Of a stretch of 64,000 bases of DNA, positions 42,650 to 50,563 are shown piece after piece. The notes under the pieces are model-generated. The model did no database searches. It was not told the origin of the DNA and worked only from the letters and a program-made list of their open reading frames with translations. Source of the stretch: M3007 sp964550795 (GTDB lineage Bacteria; Bacteroidota; Bacteroidia; Chitinophagales; Saprospiraceae); assembly GCA_964550795.1 (NCBI GenBank), contig CAZKBH010000005.1, forward strand, positions 62,001 through 126,000, written 5' to 3'. Within the stretch, counting starts at the first letter, position 1. Every line of letters starts with the position of its first letter. Made by a program: the position numbers and the translations under genes.

Positions 42650-44464
42650 ATGAACTTCACCAGACTTTTCGACATCCTTGAATATCAGCAACTTCGCTAC
42701 CCGCAGAAGTTCGCTGCAGCCGGTCGAATAGCTGGAGCCTGGCGTACCTGGACCACCGAGCAACTCCTCTCCGAACGCGACCATGTCAGTGCCGGACTCC
42801 TGCATCAGGGCTTGCTCCCAGGCGATCGGGTGGGCATCCTCGCACACTGCGGCAGTCCCGAATGGATCATCGCCGATGCCGCCATGATGCAGCTGGGCAT
42901 CATTCCTGTACCGATTCATGCAACCGCTCGATTGGATGAAATTGCGCACATCGCAGCGGATGCAGACCTGTGTGCTTGTTTTATCAGCAACGAAGACATG
43001 TTGGATAAATTCGAAGCGGCTGGCCTGCGTTTGAAGTTCGTATTTTCTTTTGCTTCAAAAAACGAAGCCGCGAGTTCAACGAATGCGGAAACCAGCGCAC
43101 ATCCAAACCTAATCTACTGGAACGAACTCGCCTGCGAACCCGACGAACACCTCGCAGGCAAAATCCAATATTACCGCGACGGCATTCACCCCGAAGATCT
43201 GGCCACGCTGCTCTACACCTCCGGCACCACCGGATTGCCCAAAGGCGTGATGTTGAGCCATCAAAATATCGTCAGCAATGTCAAATCCGTGTTGGCCATC
43301 GTGCCCGTCGGACCAGATACCGTAGCCGTGAGTTTCCTGCCCATGAGCCATATTTTGGAACGAATGGTGTGTTTTACCTACCAGGCCGCCGGCACGCCCA
43401 TCTGGTTTGCCGATAGTATGGAACGTTTGCCCAAGACGCTTTTAGAGGTCAGACCGCATTTTTTGACGGCGGTGCCGAGGGTCCTCGAACGGATGTACGA
43501 ACGACTTTTGGAGGAACGAAACCGGGGCGGACGTTTGAAAAAGAAAATACTCGATTGGGCCATTGCGCTCGGGGAACGTTTCCCCTACGCTGGGGGACAA
43601 GCCATGCCCTTTGATTACCGATTGAAACGCTGGATTGCCGATTTGCTCGTTTTTAGGCATTGGAGACGGCGAATGGGCGGTCGAATTCGCTACATTGCGG
43701 TAGGCGCGGCAGCCTTGCAACCGAGGTTGGGTCGCCTGTTTTCAGCTGCACGGATCGAGGTGCGGGAGGGTTATGGACTAACGGAAACCAGCCCAGTGAT
43801 TGCATTCAACCGCTTTGAGCCTGGCGGAGTGCATTTTGGAACTGTGGGCATTCCGGCTCCGGGCGTGGAAGTGCGCATTGCCGCGCTGCGCGATGAATCC
43901 GGCAACGGTGAGGTGGAAGTGCGCGGCCCGAACGTAACGAGCGGCTACCTGCATCTGCCCGAAGAAACTGCCGAGCGTTTCAGTCCCGATGGCTGGTTTC
44001 GTACAGGCGATTTGGGCCGTTTTGAGCACAAACGTTTTTTGAGAATAACGGGCCGAATCAGTGAAATTTTTNNNNNNNNNNCTCCAGGCTATGTGGAACA
44101 ACAACTGGCCACTTCCCCGTACATCAGTCAGGCGCTTGTGGTGGGCCTCAATCGGGCTTTTGTGGGCGCGCTTCTTGTACCCGACTTCCAACAGTTAGAA
44201 GCCTGGTGTGCCGACAATAAAGTGCACTGGACGGCGCCGCAGTACATGGTTTTGAATCCCAAGGTGGAAAAGTTTTTCCAGCAGGAAATTGATAAAATCA
44301 ACGATGCGCGCCTGGGCACCATTGAAAAAATCAAGGTTTTTCGACTGCTTTTTGAGCCTTGGACCGCCGAAAACGGCTTGCTAACCCCGACGTTGAAGGT
44401 GCGCAGAGAAGTGTTGTCGCAAAAATTTTCGGGAGAGATTGAGGGTATGTTTGAGCGAGGTTAA
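42650..44464 (+). CDS. Long-chain acyl-CoA ligase (FadD/FACS type), interrupted by an assembly gap
   Basis: About 604 codons including unknown ones. Membrane-associated AMP-forming ligase that activates long-chain fatty acids. Core motifs are LLYTSGTTGLPKGVMLSHQN (P-loop), VSFLPMSHILER, REGYGLTETSPVIAFN, GWFRTGDLGRF and the C-terminal DARLGTIEKIKVFRLL, which ends in the usual lysine region. The A8 hinge motif GRISEIF is followed by 10 Ns and then PGYVEQQL. In relatives, about nine residues (KTxGGKYVx type) stand between EIF and PGYVE, against about three here, so the gap is probably near 28 bp and was scaffolded as 10. The frame survives because the difference is a multiple of three. It is joined to the MFS gene by a 1-bp spacer. 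Confidence 0.9.
   Translation: MNFTRLFDILEYQQLRYPQKFAAAGRIAGAWRTWTTEQLLSERDHVSAGLLHQGLLPGDRVGILAHCGSPEWIIADAAMMQLGIIPVPIHATARLDEIAHIAADADLCACFISNEDMLDKFEAAGLRLKFVFSFASKNEAASSTNAETSAHPNLIYWNELACEPDEHLAGKIQYYRDGIHPEDLATLLYTSGTTGLPKGVMLSHQNIVSNVKSVLAIVPVGPDTVAVSFLPMSHILERMVCFTYQAAGTPIWFADSMERLPKTLLEVRPHFLTAVPRVLERMYERLLEERNRGGRLKKKILDWAIALGERFPYAGGQAMPFDYRLKRWIADLLVFRHWRRRMGGRIRYIAVGAAALQPRLGRLFSAARIEVREGYGLTETSPVIAFNRFEPGGVHFGTVGIPAPGVEVRIAALRDESGNGEVEVRGPNVTSGYLHLPEETAERFSPDGWFRTGDLGRFEHKRFLRITGRISEIFXXXXPGYVEQQLATSPYISQALVVGLNRAFVGALLVPDFQQLEAWCADNKVHWTAPQYMVLNPKVEKFFQQEIDKINDARLGTIEKIKVFRLLFEPWTAENGLLTPTLKVRREVLSQKFSGEIEGMFERG
44072..44081. other. Assembly gap (10 N) inside the acyl-CoA ligase gene
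   Basis: Ten undetermined bases. Comparison of the flanking protein motifs with other long-chain acyl-CoA ligases suggests the true distance is about 28 bp. Confidence 0.95.
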
Positions 44465-44469
44465 ACCCC

Positions 44470-45528
44470 TCAATCCTTCACCCGCCCCATCCCCATCATT
44501 TTTAACATCCACCTCGGCAATGGCTTCTCCGGATTTTTCCGTTTGCGCAAATCCAGGAACCAGCCGATTTTTTTGAGAATGGGCACTTTATGGGTTTCCA
44601 CAAATTCAATGAGGGTCCCATCCGGGTCTTCGATATAAGAGAAATAACCTGCCGCCTCGCCCATATCGAAGGAACCGCTGCTGTCAACGGTGAAAGCATG
44701 CCCCTTCGCTTCGCAGGCCTTTTTCATCTCGGCCATTCCGGTGATGTCAAAACACAGGTGGATATAGCCCAGGTCACCCCATAAGCGGTTTTCAAAAATT
44801 TTACGAGGGGTACGATCCAGACTTTGCACCAATTCAATCTCTGTGTCGCCGAGCAGCGGGCTGAAAGGTCCCTTGCGCTTGTCCGGGTGGCGCAGCAGCA
44901 CCCGGCGATAGCAACCAAAACCACCATCCACACCGGTCCAATCGTTGAAATTGTCCGTCTGGTCGTACACTACCGTCTGATAACCCAGGATTTCAGCGTA
45001 AAATTTGACTGCGCGATCCATGTCAGATACGCCCACAAAAGCACCATACACACCACCTGTGTGTAGTTTGGAGGACGTTGAAAACCAATTGTCTGCCCCC
45101 ACAATTTCAAAGGTGTTTCCCCAGGGATCTTTGACAAAAAAATGCTCCACATTATCCGGGCGCGGCACCGGGTTGGTCTGAATGTTTACGCCGCGACTGC
45201 GAAGAAAGTCGAAGGTCGCGTGCACATCTGCCGTTTTGATTTTACAAATACCAATGCCCAGGTCGCCGAGCTGCGGCTGGAAAGGGGGCGGCACCGGGGT
45301 TCTTCCCGTGTATTGCCAAATTTCCATGCCGCCGCCGCCCCGCATATTGAGGGCGAGAATGGCGTGACGGGATTGAGGTTTTCCACCTGTGTAAGGCAGC
45401 ATGAGGCCCGCTTCGGCGGCTTCCTCAAAGATGGGCACATCCATGCCGAAATGTTGGCGATACCATTTGAACGCTTCGTGGACGTTGCTGACGCCGATAC
45501 CGATTTGTTGAATTCCTGAGATAAACAC
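44470..45528 (-). CDS. Two-domain VOC (glyoxalase-fold) protein
   Basis: 352-residue cytoplasmic protein with two vicinal-oxygen-chelate modules, about 5-145 (GIQQIGIGVSNVHEAFKWYR ... FFVKDPWGNTFEIVG) and about 158-315 (YGAFVGVSDMDRAVKFYAEIL ... YIEDPDGTLIEFVE). Each module has the expected metal-ligand positions: an N-terminal Gln/His and a Glu in FEIV or IEFVE. A basic tail (KKIGWFLDLRKRKNPEK) follows. The two-domain arrangement is like extradiol dioxygenases or glyoxalase-type lyases, but the substrate is not evident. It is convergent with the acyl-CoA ligase gene, with only 5 bp between stops and no terminator. A TACCTTTG -7 box lies about 50 bp upstream of the ATG. Confidence 0.85.
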   Translation of the reverse strand: MFISGIQQIGIGVSNVHEAFKWYRQHFGMDVPIFEEAAEAGLMLPYTGGKPQSRHAILALNMRGGGGMEIWQYTGRTPVPPPFQPQLGDLGIGICKIKTADVHATFDFLRSRGVNIQTNPVPRPDNVEHFFVKDPWGNTFEIVGADNWFSTSSKLHTGGVYGAFVGVSDMDRAVKFYAEILGYQTVVYDQTDNFNDWTGVDGGFGCYRRVLLRHPDKRKGPFSPLLGDTEIELVQSLDRTPRKIFENRLWGDLGYIHLCFDITGMAEMKKACEAKGHAFTVDSSGSFDMGEAAGYFSYIEDPDGTLIEFVETHKVPILKKIGWFLDLRKRKNPEKPLPRWMLKMMGMGRVKD

Positions 45529-45577
45529 GGGGAGAGGGTTGAGATTGTTGAGAGTTTAGGGACCGCAGAATTTTGGG

Positions 45578-45585
45578 CAAAGGTA
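45578..45585 (-). promoter_or_regulatory. Promoter -7 box of the VOC-protein gene
   Basis: On the minus strand, TACCTTTG is an exact TAnnTTTG match, about 50 bp upstream of the ATG at 45528. The -33 region lacks a clear TTTG. Confidence 0.4.
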
Positions 45586-45779
45586 AAAAAGCTCGGGAGA
45601 GCTGCATACTGCGCGATTTAACTCAAACTTTACATTGTTTTAAAATTGGAATTAACTACACATTGGAATTTTGCCTTTCGATTTTTCCTTTATGCACATT
45701 TTAAGCACATCAGTGCGCCGAATAAGAATTTTGGATACAGATTTTAGTAGTTTAAAGGTTAGGAACTTTACTACAAATG

Positions 45780-45811
45780 CCCGGACGACGCAAGTTCTCC
45801 GGGTTTTTATT
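45780..45811 (+). terminator. Intrinsic terminator in the non-coding region
   Basis: Stem CCCGGA (45780-45785) / TCCGGG (45798-45803) followed by TTTTTATT. There is no gene upstream on this strand within 1 kb, so it suggests a short transcript or an attenuator for the phosphoesterase gene. Confidence 0.55.
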
Positions 45812-46041
45812 AAACCAAACTTCATATTCCCTTAACCAGTATATGGAGAGACAAGTACCAAATTTGTGCCGGTTAACAGCAACATGATTTTGCCCGCGCC
45901 CGTGTACTGCTCTCCTCTTTTTTTGCTTGTCGTTCAGTCGCCCGTTTCACCCGTTACAGGCAAAATCTTTCCCGGCGCGGGTTTTTTGAAACACAACATT
46001 CGCTTTTTTATACGGCCTTCGCCATCGGTAATTAATTGAAC

Positions 46042-46902
46042 ATGAAAAGAGAACTTGACATAGTTGTAATTTCTGATGTGCATCTGGGCACTTACGGCTG
46101 CCATGCCCACGAATTGTACAATTACCTGAAAAGTATCGAGCCGCGTACGCTGGTGCTTAACGGTGATATTTTCGACATGTGGAACTTCAAAAAAAGTTTT
46201 TTTCCGAAAGAACACATGGAAGTGGTGCGCAGATTGCTCAAAATGGCCGTGAATGGCACTAAAGTTTATTACCTGACGGGCAACCACGATGATGTGCTTC
46301 GGAAATTTGGAGAAATTTCATTGGGGCTTATTCACTTGCGCAACAAACTCGTTTTTCAAGTGGACGGCAAAACGCACTGGGTTTTCCACGGTGATGTGTT
46401 CGATCCTTCCGTACAACGAGCCAAATGGTTGGCCAAACTGGGCGGCCAAGGCTACGATTTACTCATCCGTATCAACCGAATGATCAATCGCGCCCGACAC
46501 CTGGCGGGATTAAAACCGGCCTCTTTTTCTGCACGGGTGAAAAAAGGCGTGAAAGGAGCCGTCCGTTTTATCGGAGATTTTGAGGATATCGCGATCCAAA
46601 TGGCCGCAGAAAATGGCTACGACAGCGTTATTTGCGGGCATATTCATCAGCCTCAGATTCGGGAAGTGTTGGCTAAAAACGGCAAAACGGTTCGTTATAT
46701 GAACAGCGGCGATTGGGTAGAACATCTCACCGCGCTCGAATGCAAAAACGGCAACTGGGAGCTCTACGAATATCATAAAGCCGATTTTGCTACCCCAAAC
46801 CCGCGCCTTCAGGTACCCGAACGGGAAGGTCATGGCCTACAAATGCTCCGTGAAGAAGTGATGGGAAATTCGCAAGGGGTAGCGGCATTTGAACTGGTAT
46901 AA
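46042..46902 (+). CDS. LpxH-like metallophosphoesterase (UDP-2,3-diacylglucosamine diphosphatase family)
   Basis: 286-residue calcineurin-type phosphoesterase. The metal-binding motifs are all present: VVISDVHLG (Asp12, His14), LNGDIFDMW, TGNHDD, FHGDVFD and GHIHQP. The layout fits the LpxH/LpxG group, which cuts UDP-diacylglucosamine to lipid X in lipid A synthesis; Bacteroidota commonly have this larger version (the E. coli enzyme is about 240 residues). The C-terminal extension after about residue 245 is poor in motifs. Start ATG 46042 is preferred over an upstream TTG two codons earlier. It is a monocistronic gene with two terminator stems in a row after its stop. The lipid A role is inferred from the family. 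Confidence 0.82.
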   Translation: MKRELDIVVISDVHLGTYGCHAHELYNYLKSIEPRTLVLNGDIFDMWNFKKSFFPKEHMEVVRRLLKMAVNGTKVYYLTGNHDDVLRKFGEISLGLIHLRNKLVFQVDGKTHWVFHGDVFDPSVQRAKWLAKLGGQGYDLLIRINRMINRARHLAGLKPASFSARVKKGVKGAVRFIGDFEDIAIQMAAENGYDSVICGHIHQPQIREVLAKNGKTVRYMNSGDWVEHLTALECKNGNWELYEYHKADFATPNPRLQVPEREGHGLQMLREEVMGNSQGVAAFELV

Positions 46903-46926
46903 ACTTTTTTAGTAACATAGCTAGGG

Positions 46927-46976
46927 GCCGGGAAGGACAGGTTTTAGAACATATTGCGTCCCGGCTTTCTTTTTTT
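46927..46976 (+). terminator. Terminator after the LpxH-like gene
   Basis: Stem GCCGGGA (46927-46933) / TCCCGGC (46959-46965) with a 25-nt loop, followed by TTTCTTTTTTT. Confidence 0.7.
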
Positions 46977-47010
46977 TGACTTCATACGCACAAGTTTAGC
47001 AGGTTTGGTG

Positions 47011-47048
47011 AAGCCGAGCGAATCAAATTCGCCCGGCTTTTTTAGTTT
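47011..47048 (+). terminator. Second, tandem terminator
   Basis: Stem AAGCCGAGCGAA / TTCGCCCGGCTT (47011-47040) with one mismatch and a short TCAAA-type loop, followed by a run of Ts. It lies 45 bp after the first terminator, with no gene in between. Confidence 0.7.
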
Positions 47049-47138
47049 TTTGCTACTAAGTACCGATGAAACAAATCTGCTGGAGGGCGTACGAATCAAA
47101 TTTATCCGTCAGGTATAAACTTCTTCGCATAGGTATTT

Positions 47139-47146
47139 TATCTTTG
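47139..47146 (+). promoter_or_regulatory. Promoter -7 box of the hypothetical gene at 47179
   Basis: TATCTTTG is an exact TAnnTTTG match 32 bp before the ATG at 47179. Confidence 0.45.
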
Positions 47147-47178
47147 GCGCTCCTTTTAACACCTACCCGCCTTTGCCT

Positions 47179-47889
47179 ATGTTTTACTTTCGCCTTAATC
47201 GGATACTAATTCATTCCAATCGGCGCAAAACGCTCTTTAATCGGCGCGACAAGACCGATGTGGAGATTTATTGCTTTGTCACCACCGGCACCCGCCCATT
47301 GCCTGCACTCAAAGGGTTATCTGCCGAGTCCGATGAAAACAAAAAGATTGCCATGCTTAAAAAAGCAGTGCAACAAGCCGTCGCCTCCCGGATTTTTACA
47401 CCGGTTGAAAATGTGAAAGACAATCACGTGCTCACCTTCGGCGATACAGGCTTTGTCATTTACGAAGACGATAAAATTCCCGACGATTTTCACTTTCAAC
47501 TGGTGCTCATTGGGAGCCGTAACAAACAGCGCAATACTGCCAAACTGCTCCAGGAAGTGGAAAAAGATGCAGAATTTCCTGGCTTTTTGAAATCTGCTGC
47601 TCAAATTGCGGGCATCGCAGCCAATCCAGTGGTGGCATGCGGCGCAGAAATTGGCAAATTCCTTACAAAATACATTCTCCGGGTGGCCGCCGAACAGGAC
47701 GACGACCAACTCGGCCTCGTGTACCAAAGCTGGAACCGCCCGGAACATTACCCACACGGCGAACGCAAACGCGACGACAATCTGGATCTTTCCGGCAATA
47801 TCCGATACGATTACTCGCTCTTCGGCTTTGAAAGAACAAAGCCAAGAGCAAAACCGAAGACCAAGAAGAAAGACGAACCTGTTGGGTAG
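47179..47889 (+). CDS. Hypothetical protein, conserved-looking
   Basis: 236-residue protein I do not recognise. It starts MFYFRLNRILIHSNRRKT, which reads like the opening beta-strand of a cytoplasmic domain, not a signal peptide, followed by VEIYCFVTTGTRPLP and FHFQLVLIGSRNKQRN. A stretch of small residues (AAQIAGIAANPVVACGAEIGKF, about 140-162) could be a buried helix or a weak membrane segment. The tail is strongly basic (KPRAKPKTKKKDEP). It has its own promoter box and is convergent with the DUF4920 gene 37 bp downstream. Codon use and the promoter make it a real gene. No function is proposed. Confidence 0.7.
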   Translation: MFYFRLNRILIHSNRRKTLFNRRDKTDVEIYCFVTTGTRPLPALKGLSAESDENKKIAMLKKAVQQAVASRIFTPVENVKDNHVLTFGDTGFVIYEDDKIPDDFHFQLVLIGSRNKQRNTAKLLQEVEKDAEFPGFLKSAAQIAGIAANPVVACGAEIGKFLTKYILRVAAEQDDDQLGLVYQSWNRPEHYPHGERKRDDNLDLSGNIRYDYSLFGFERTKPRAKPKTKKKDEPVG

Positions 47890-47926
47890 ATTTGGTTCTT
47901 AAATCTTTCTGTAAAGCTTTTCGGTC

Positions 47927-48403
47927 TTATTCCACAACCAAAACCCCAGAAGCCTCAAAGGAGACCTCCCGTTTTGGCTGAGTAATGGCCGCAATTTCTT
48001 CCGGAGATTTTTTGGCATCTTCCGCGTAATGACGCAAAACTTCCACCGAAGTCGTTTCAACCCGCGCAAAGCCATCCACCACTACCCGCTTTCCGGAAAG
48101 ATCTTTCGGCATAAAAAAAGCATAATCCTTGAAAGTGACTCGCATTTCTGGATAACCGGGCTGATCTGAAACTAGTGTCATCCAACAGCCTTTTGTCTGG
48201 CAAACTTCCTTTACCTTTCCAGTCACTTTCATCGCAACGGAATCGGAAAAAGCCATTTTTGCCATCACATCGTCGTAATCGACGGCTTGATCGGCGGTGA
48301 TTTTGGCACCGAAGTGCTTTCCGTCGCCATTTGGTGGAGTGTTTTGAGCGCAGGCCGTGAAGCAGATGGAAGCGCAGAGCCCCAAAAATAGACTTTTTAA
48401 CAT
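47927..48403 (-). CDS. DUF4920-family lipoprotein
   Basis: 158-residue predicted lipoprotein: signal peptide with lipobox CFTAC (Cys18). The mature domain matches DUF4920 from Bacteroidota: KVTGKVKEVCQTKGCWMTLV (a Cys pair spaced like CxxxGC), MRVTFKDYAFFMPKDLSGK, VVVDGFARV and a HYAEDAKKSPEEIAAI helix. The OB-like beta fold and the Cys-x4-GCW motif suggest metal or redox binding, but the function of the family is not known. It is separated from neighbours on both sides and probably has its own promoter. Confidence 0.85.
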   Translation of the reverse strand: MLKSLFLGLCASICFTACAQNTPPNGDGKHFGAKITADQAVDYDDVMAKMAFSDSVAMKVTGKVKEVCQTKGCWMTLVSDQPGYPEMRVTFKDYAFFMPKDLSGKRVVVDGFARVETTSVEVLRHYAEDAKKSPEEIAAITQPKREVSFEASGVLVVE

Positions 48404-48626
48404 GAGTTTAAAAATTTTACAAGTGATTGAAAATCAGAATATTGAACCCGAAATCAGGTACGCAAATGTACAAATTTGAATTCAGTTCAATACGTCTGGC
48501 ACAATATTAGACTATCAAAATTGTTCTTTCGTCATATTTAATCCGCCTCGGTATTCAGTTGCACAAATTTTTCACTGACGTTTGAACCCGTTCTTCGGAG
48601 CGTGTTTAATCAATTCTGAACTACAC

Positions 48627-48659
48627 TTTGCTTGCACCCTTCGTTTACTCGCACTTTTG
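48627..48659 (+). promoter_or_regulatory. Probable promoter of the MORN-caspase gene
   Basis: TTTG (48627-48630) is followed after 21 nt by CACTTTTG (48652-48659), one base off TAnnTTTG, 24 bp before the ATG at 48684. Confidence 0.45.
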
Positions 48660-48683
48660 CACAACATTCAAAATCTGTTAAAC

Positions 48684-50366
48684 ATGAAGGGGTTTAATCT
48701 CTTTATCCGCCTGTCTGCGCTGGCATTTTTGCTGGCCGCGACAACCACCCAATCCGCTGCACAATGTATCAGCGGCAATTGTAAATCAGGTACCGGCACT
48801 TTTCGCTATTCCGCCAGTTCCAAGTACACCGGCCCGTTCCAAAATGGCCTCCGTCACGGGAAAGGTAAAATGACCTATTCCGACGGGAGTGTGTATGAAG
48901 GGCCGTTCAACTATGGCAAAAAACACGGCAGTGCCGGGACAATCACCTACATCAACGGGGATAAATATGTGGGCCAGTGGGCCAGCGATTACCCCAATGG
49001 CAAAGGAAAGTACTTTTTCAAAACCAGAGAACGCTTCGAAGGCAACTTCGTAAACGGCGAATTCGATGGTCAAGGTACCATGTTCTACGCCGATGGCGCC
49101 TACTACACTGGCTCGTGGAAAAAAAGCAAAAAACACGGCACTGGAACTTTAGTTAGCACCAATGGCGATAAAAAAAGTGGTTCCTGGAGTCAAGGTAAGT
49201 TGGTTGAAAAACCAGCTGGTGCGCCTACTCGGCAGGAGAATTCCGTGGCCACTAACACCGGTAGCAGACCGTCCGCCAATAGACCCGGCAATACGGTCAA
49301 GCCTAACCCTGCCAAACCTGACGTCGTGGGCCTCCGCAACTGCGGCACCGCTTACTGCCGAAATGGCCAGGGTTACTACGACTACCCCGATGGCTCACGC
49401 TGGGTGGGCGAATTCAAAGAAGGTTATCCCAACGGTCGGGGCGTTTGTTACTACGCCAACGGCGACCGCTATGAAGGCGAATGGGCCAACAATGCTCCTT
49501 ATGGTGAAGGACTTATGTATTTTGCTACCGGGCGGGTTTATGGTGCCGTCTGGGTGAACGGCTCGCCCATCAAGGAATTGGACTCCTACGAAATGGTGCC
49601 CAGCGACCCCATCCGCTCGGATCAAAACCGTGGCGTCAAAATTTGGGCCGTCGTAGTGGGGGTAGGCAAATACACCGCCATGCCATCGCTTAAATACACC
49701 GACGATGACGCGTTCCGATTCTATTCGCACCTCAAAAGCCCGGAAGGCGGGGCATTACCCGACGATCAAATTGCCATTCTGGTGGATGAAGGCGCTACCC
49801 GTACCGAAATCCTCAAAACCATGCGCAGTCTGTTCCTGAAAGCCGATGAAAACGACGTAGTGTTGTTCTATTTCAGCGGGCACGGCTTGGAAGGGTGTTT
49901 TCTCCCGGTAGATTTTGATGGCTACAACAATAAATTGCGCCACGACGAAATCCGGGATATTCTGAAACAAAGCAAAGCCAAGCACAAATTATGCATCGCC
50001 GATGCTTGCCATAGCGGATCGCTCAATTACAATGGATCTATGGCCGCCAAAGGCCCTGCTCCTGTATCGCTGCAACGCTATTATCAGGCTTTTGAGGATA
50101 CAGATGGTGGAATCGCGCTGTTGATGTCGTCTAAACCCGAAGAACTCTCGCTCGAGGATCACGGCCTTCGTCAGGGGGTGTTCACCTACTATGTGCTGCG
50201 TGGCATGAAAGGTGCAGCTGATTCTAACGGCGACTTTATTATCAGCATCAAAGAACTGCACAGCTACGTGTACGCAAAAGTCCGCGACTATACCGCCGGG
50301 GTACAAACCCCCGTTTTGACGGGCAATTACGATGATGCAATGCCTGTTTCATTGCGCAGGTACTAA
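48684..50366 (+). CDS. Secreted MORN-repeat caspase-like protease (C14 family)
   Basis: 560-residue exported protein. The ATG at 48684 begins a signal peptide (MKGFNLFIRLSALAFLLA, cleaved after SAAQ); a start 34 codons upstream would bury it. MORN repeats in two blocks (about 38-172 and 220-295), each with the YxGxxxxGxxHGxG pattern, e.g. YEGPFNYGKKHGSAG and YEGEWANNAPYGEG, are split by a Pro/Asn-rich linker (about 175-215). The C-terminal domain (about 318-555) is caspase-like: WAVVVGVGKY, the catalytic His in FYFSGHG (His400) and the catalytic Cys in LCIADACHSG (Cys442), with the substrate-pocket Asp nearby. Both dyad residues are present, so it should be active. Export to the periplasm or surface is unusual for a death-type caspase. 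It is a single gene with a terminator after it. Confidence 0.88.
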   Translation: MKGFNLFIRLSALAFLLAATTTQSAAQCISGNCKSGTGTFRYSASSKYTGPFQNGLRHGKGKMTYSDGSVYEGPFNYGKKHGSAGTITYINGDKYVGQWASDYPNGKGKYFFKTRERFEGNFVNGEFDGQGTMFYADGAYYTGSWKKSKKHGTGTLVSTNGDKKSGSWSQGKLVEKPAGAPTRQENSVATNTGSRPSANRPGNTVKPNPAKPDVVGLRNCGTAYCRNGQGYYDYPDGSRWVGEFKEGYPNGRGVCYYANGDRYEGEWANNAPYGEGLMYFATGRVYGAVWVNGSPIKELDSYEMVPSDPIRSDQNRGVKIWAVVVGVGKYTAMPSLKYTDDDAFRFYSHLKSPEGGALPDDQIAILVDEGATRTEILKTMRSLFLKADENDVVLFYFSGHGLEGCFLPVDFDGYNNKLRHDEIRDILKQSKAKHKLCIADACHSGSLNYNGSMAAKGPAPVSLQRYYQAFEDTDGGIALLMSSKPEELSLEDHGLRQGVFTYYVLRGMKGAADSNGDFIISIKELHSYVYAKVRDYTAGVQTPVLTGNYDDAMPVSLRRY

Positions 50367-50410
50367 CATTTTACATGCGTTGCTGGATTTTATAAAACAG
50401 TCGAAGTGCA

Positions 50411-50454
50411 AACAACGAGCCATCCCTAATCTTTGGGGGTGGCTTGTTGTTTTG
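50411..50454 (+). terminator. Terminator after the MORN-caspase gene
   Basis: Stem CAACGAGCCATCCC / GGGGGTGGCTTGTTG (50413-50449) with two G-T or mismatch positions and a TAATCTTT loop, followed by TTTTG. Confidence 0.65.
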
Positions 50455-50484
50455 TGGCCCGTCCGCGTACCATGGCTTTAAAAT

Positions 50485-50521
50485 GTGGCACACCGCTGCG
50501 ACCACAATAAAGGTGTGCCAC
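50485..50521. repeat. Family G hairpin upstream of pbpC
   Basis: Exact 10-bp arms GTGGCACACC (50485-50494) / GGTGTGCCAC (50512-50521), extended by AAA(G)T / ACTTT to about 14 bp with one bulge. It lies 43 bp before the pbpC start. Confidence 0.6.
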
Positions 50522-50563
50522 ACTTTCTGAACACGCGCTACTTTTAGGGCAAAATTCACCCGA

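Larger units (their letters stand above)
45529..46041. other. 513-bp non-coding region with a structured, possibly transcribed segment
   Basis: No credible open frame. It contains the minus-strand promoter box of the VOC gene (45578-45585), then on the plus strand a hairpin (GTAGTTTAAAG/CTTTACTAC, 45747-45774) directly followed by an intrinsic terminator (45780-45811). About 230 bp remain before the phosphoesterase gene; there TTAACC and GGTTAA arms (about 45832-45875) could form another stem. This may be a small RNA or the leader of the downstream gene. Confidence 0.5.

Noticed and set aside
46966..47010. Small RNA between the two tandem terminators after the LpxH-like gene
   Set aside because: Only 45 nt with no promoter-like box; more likely a back-up terminator.
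48684..50366. MORN-caspase as a known anti-phage caspase system
   Set aside because: The protein has a signal peptide and no partner genes such as Cas, gasdermin or TPR effectors next to it.
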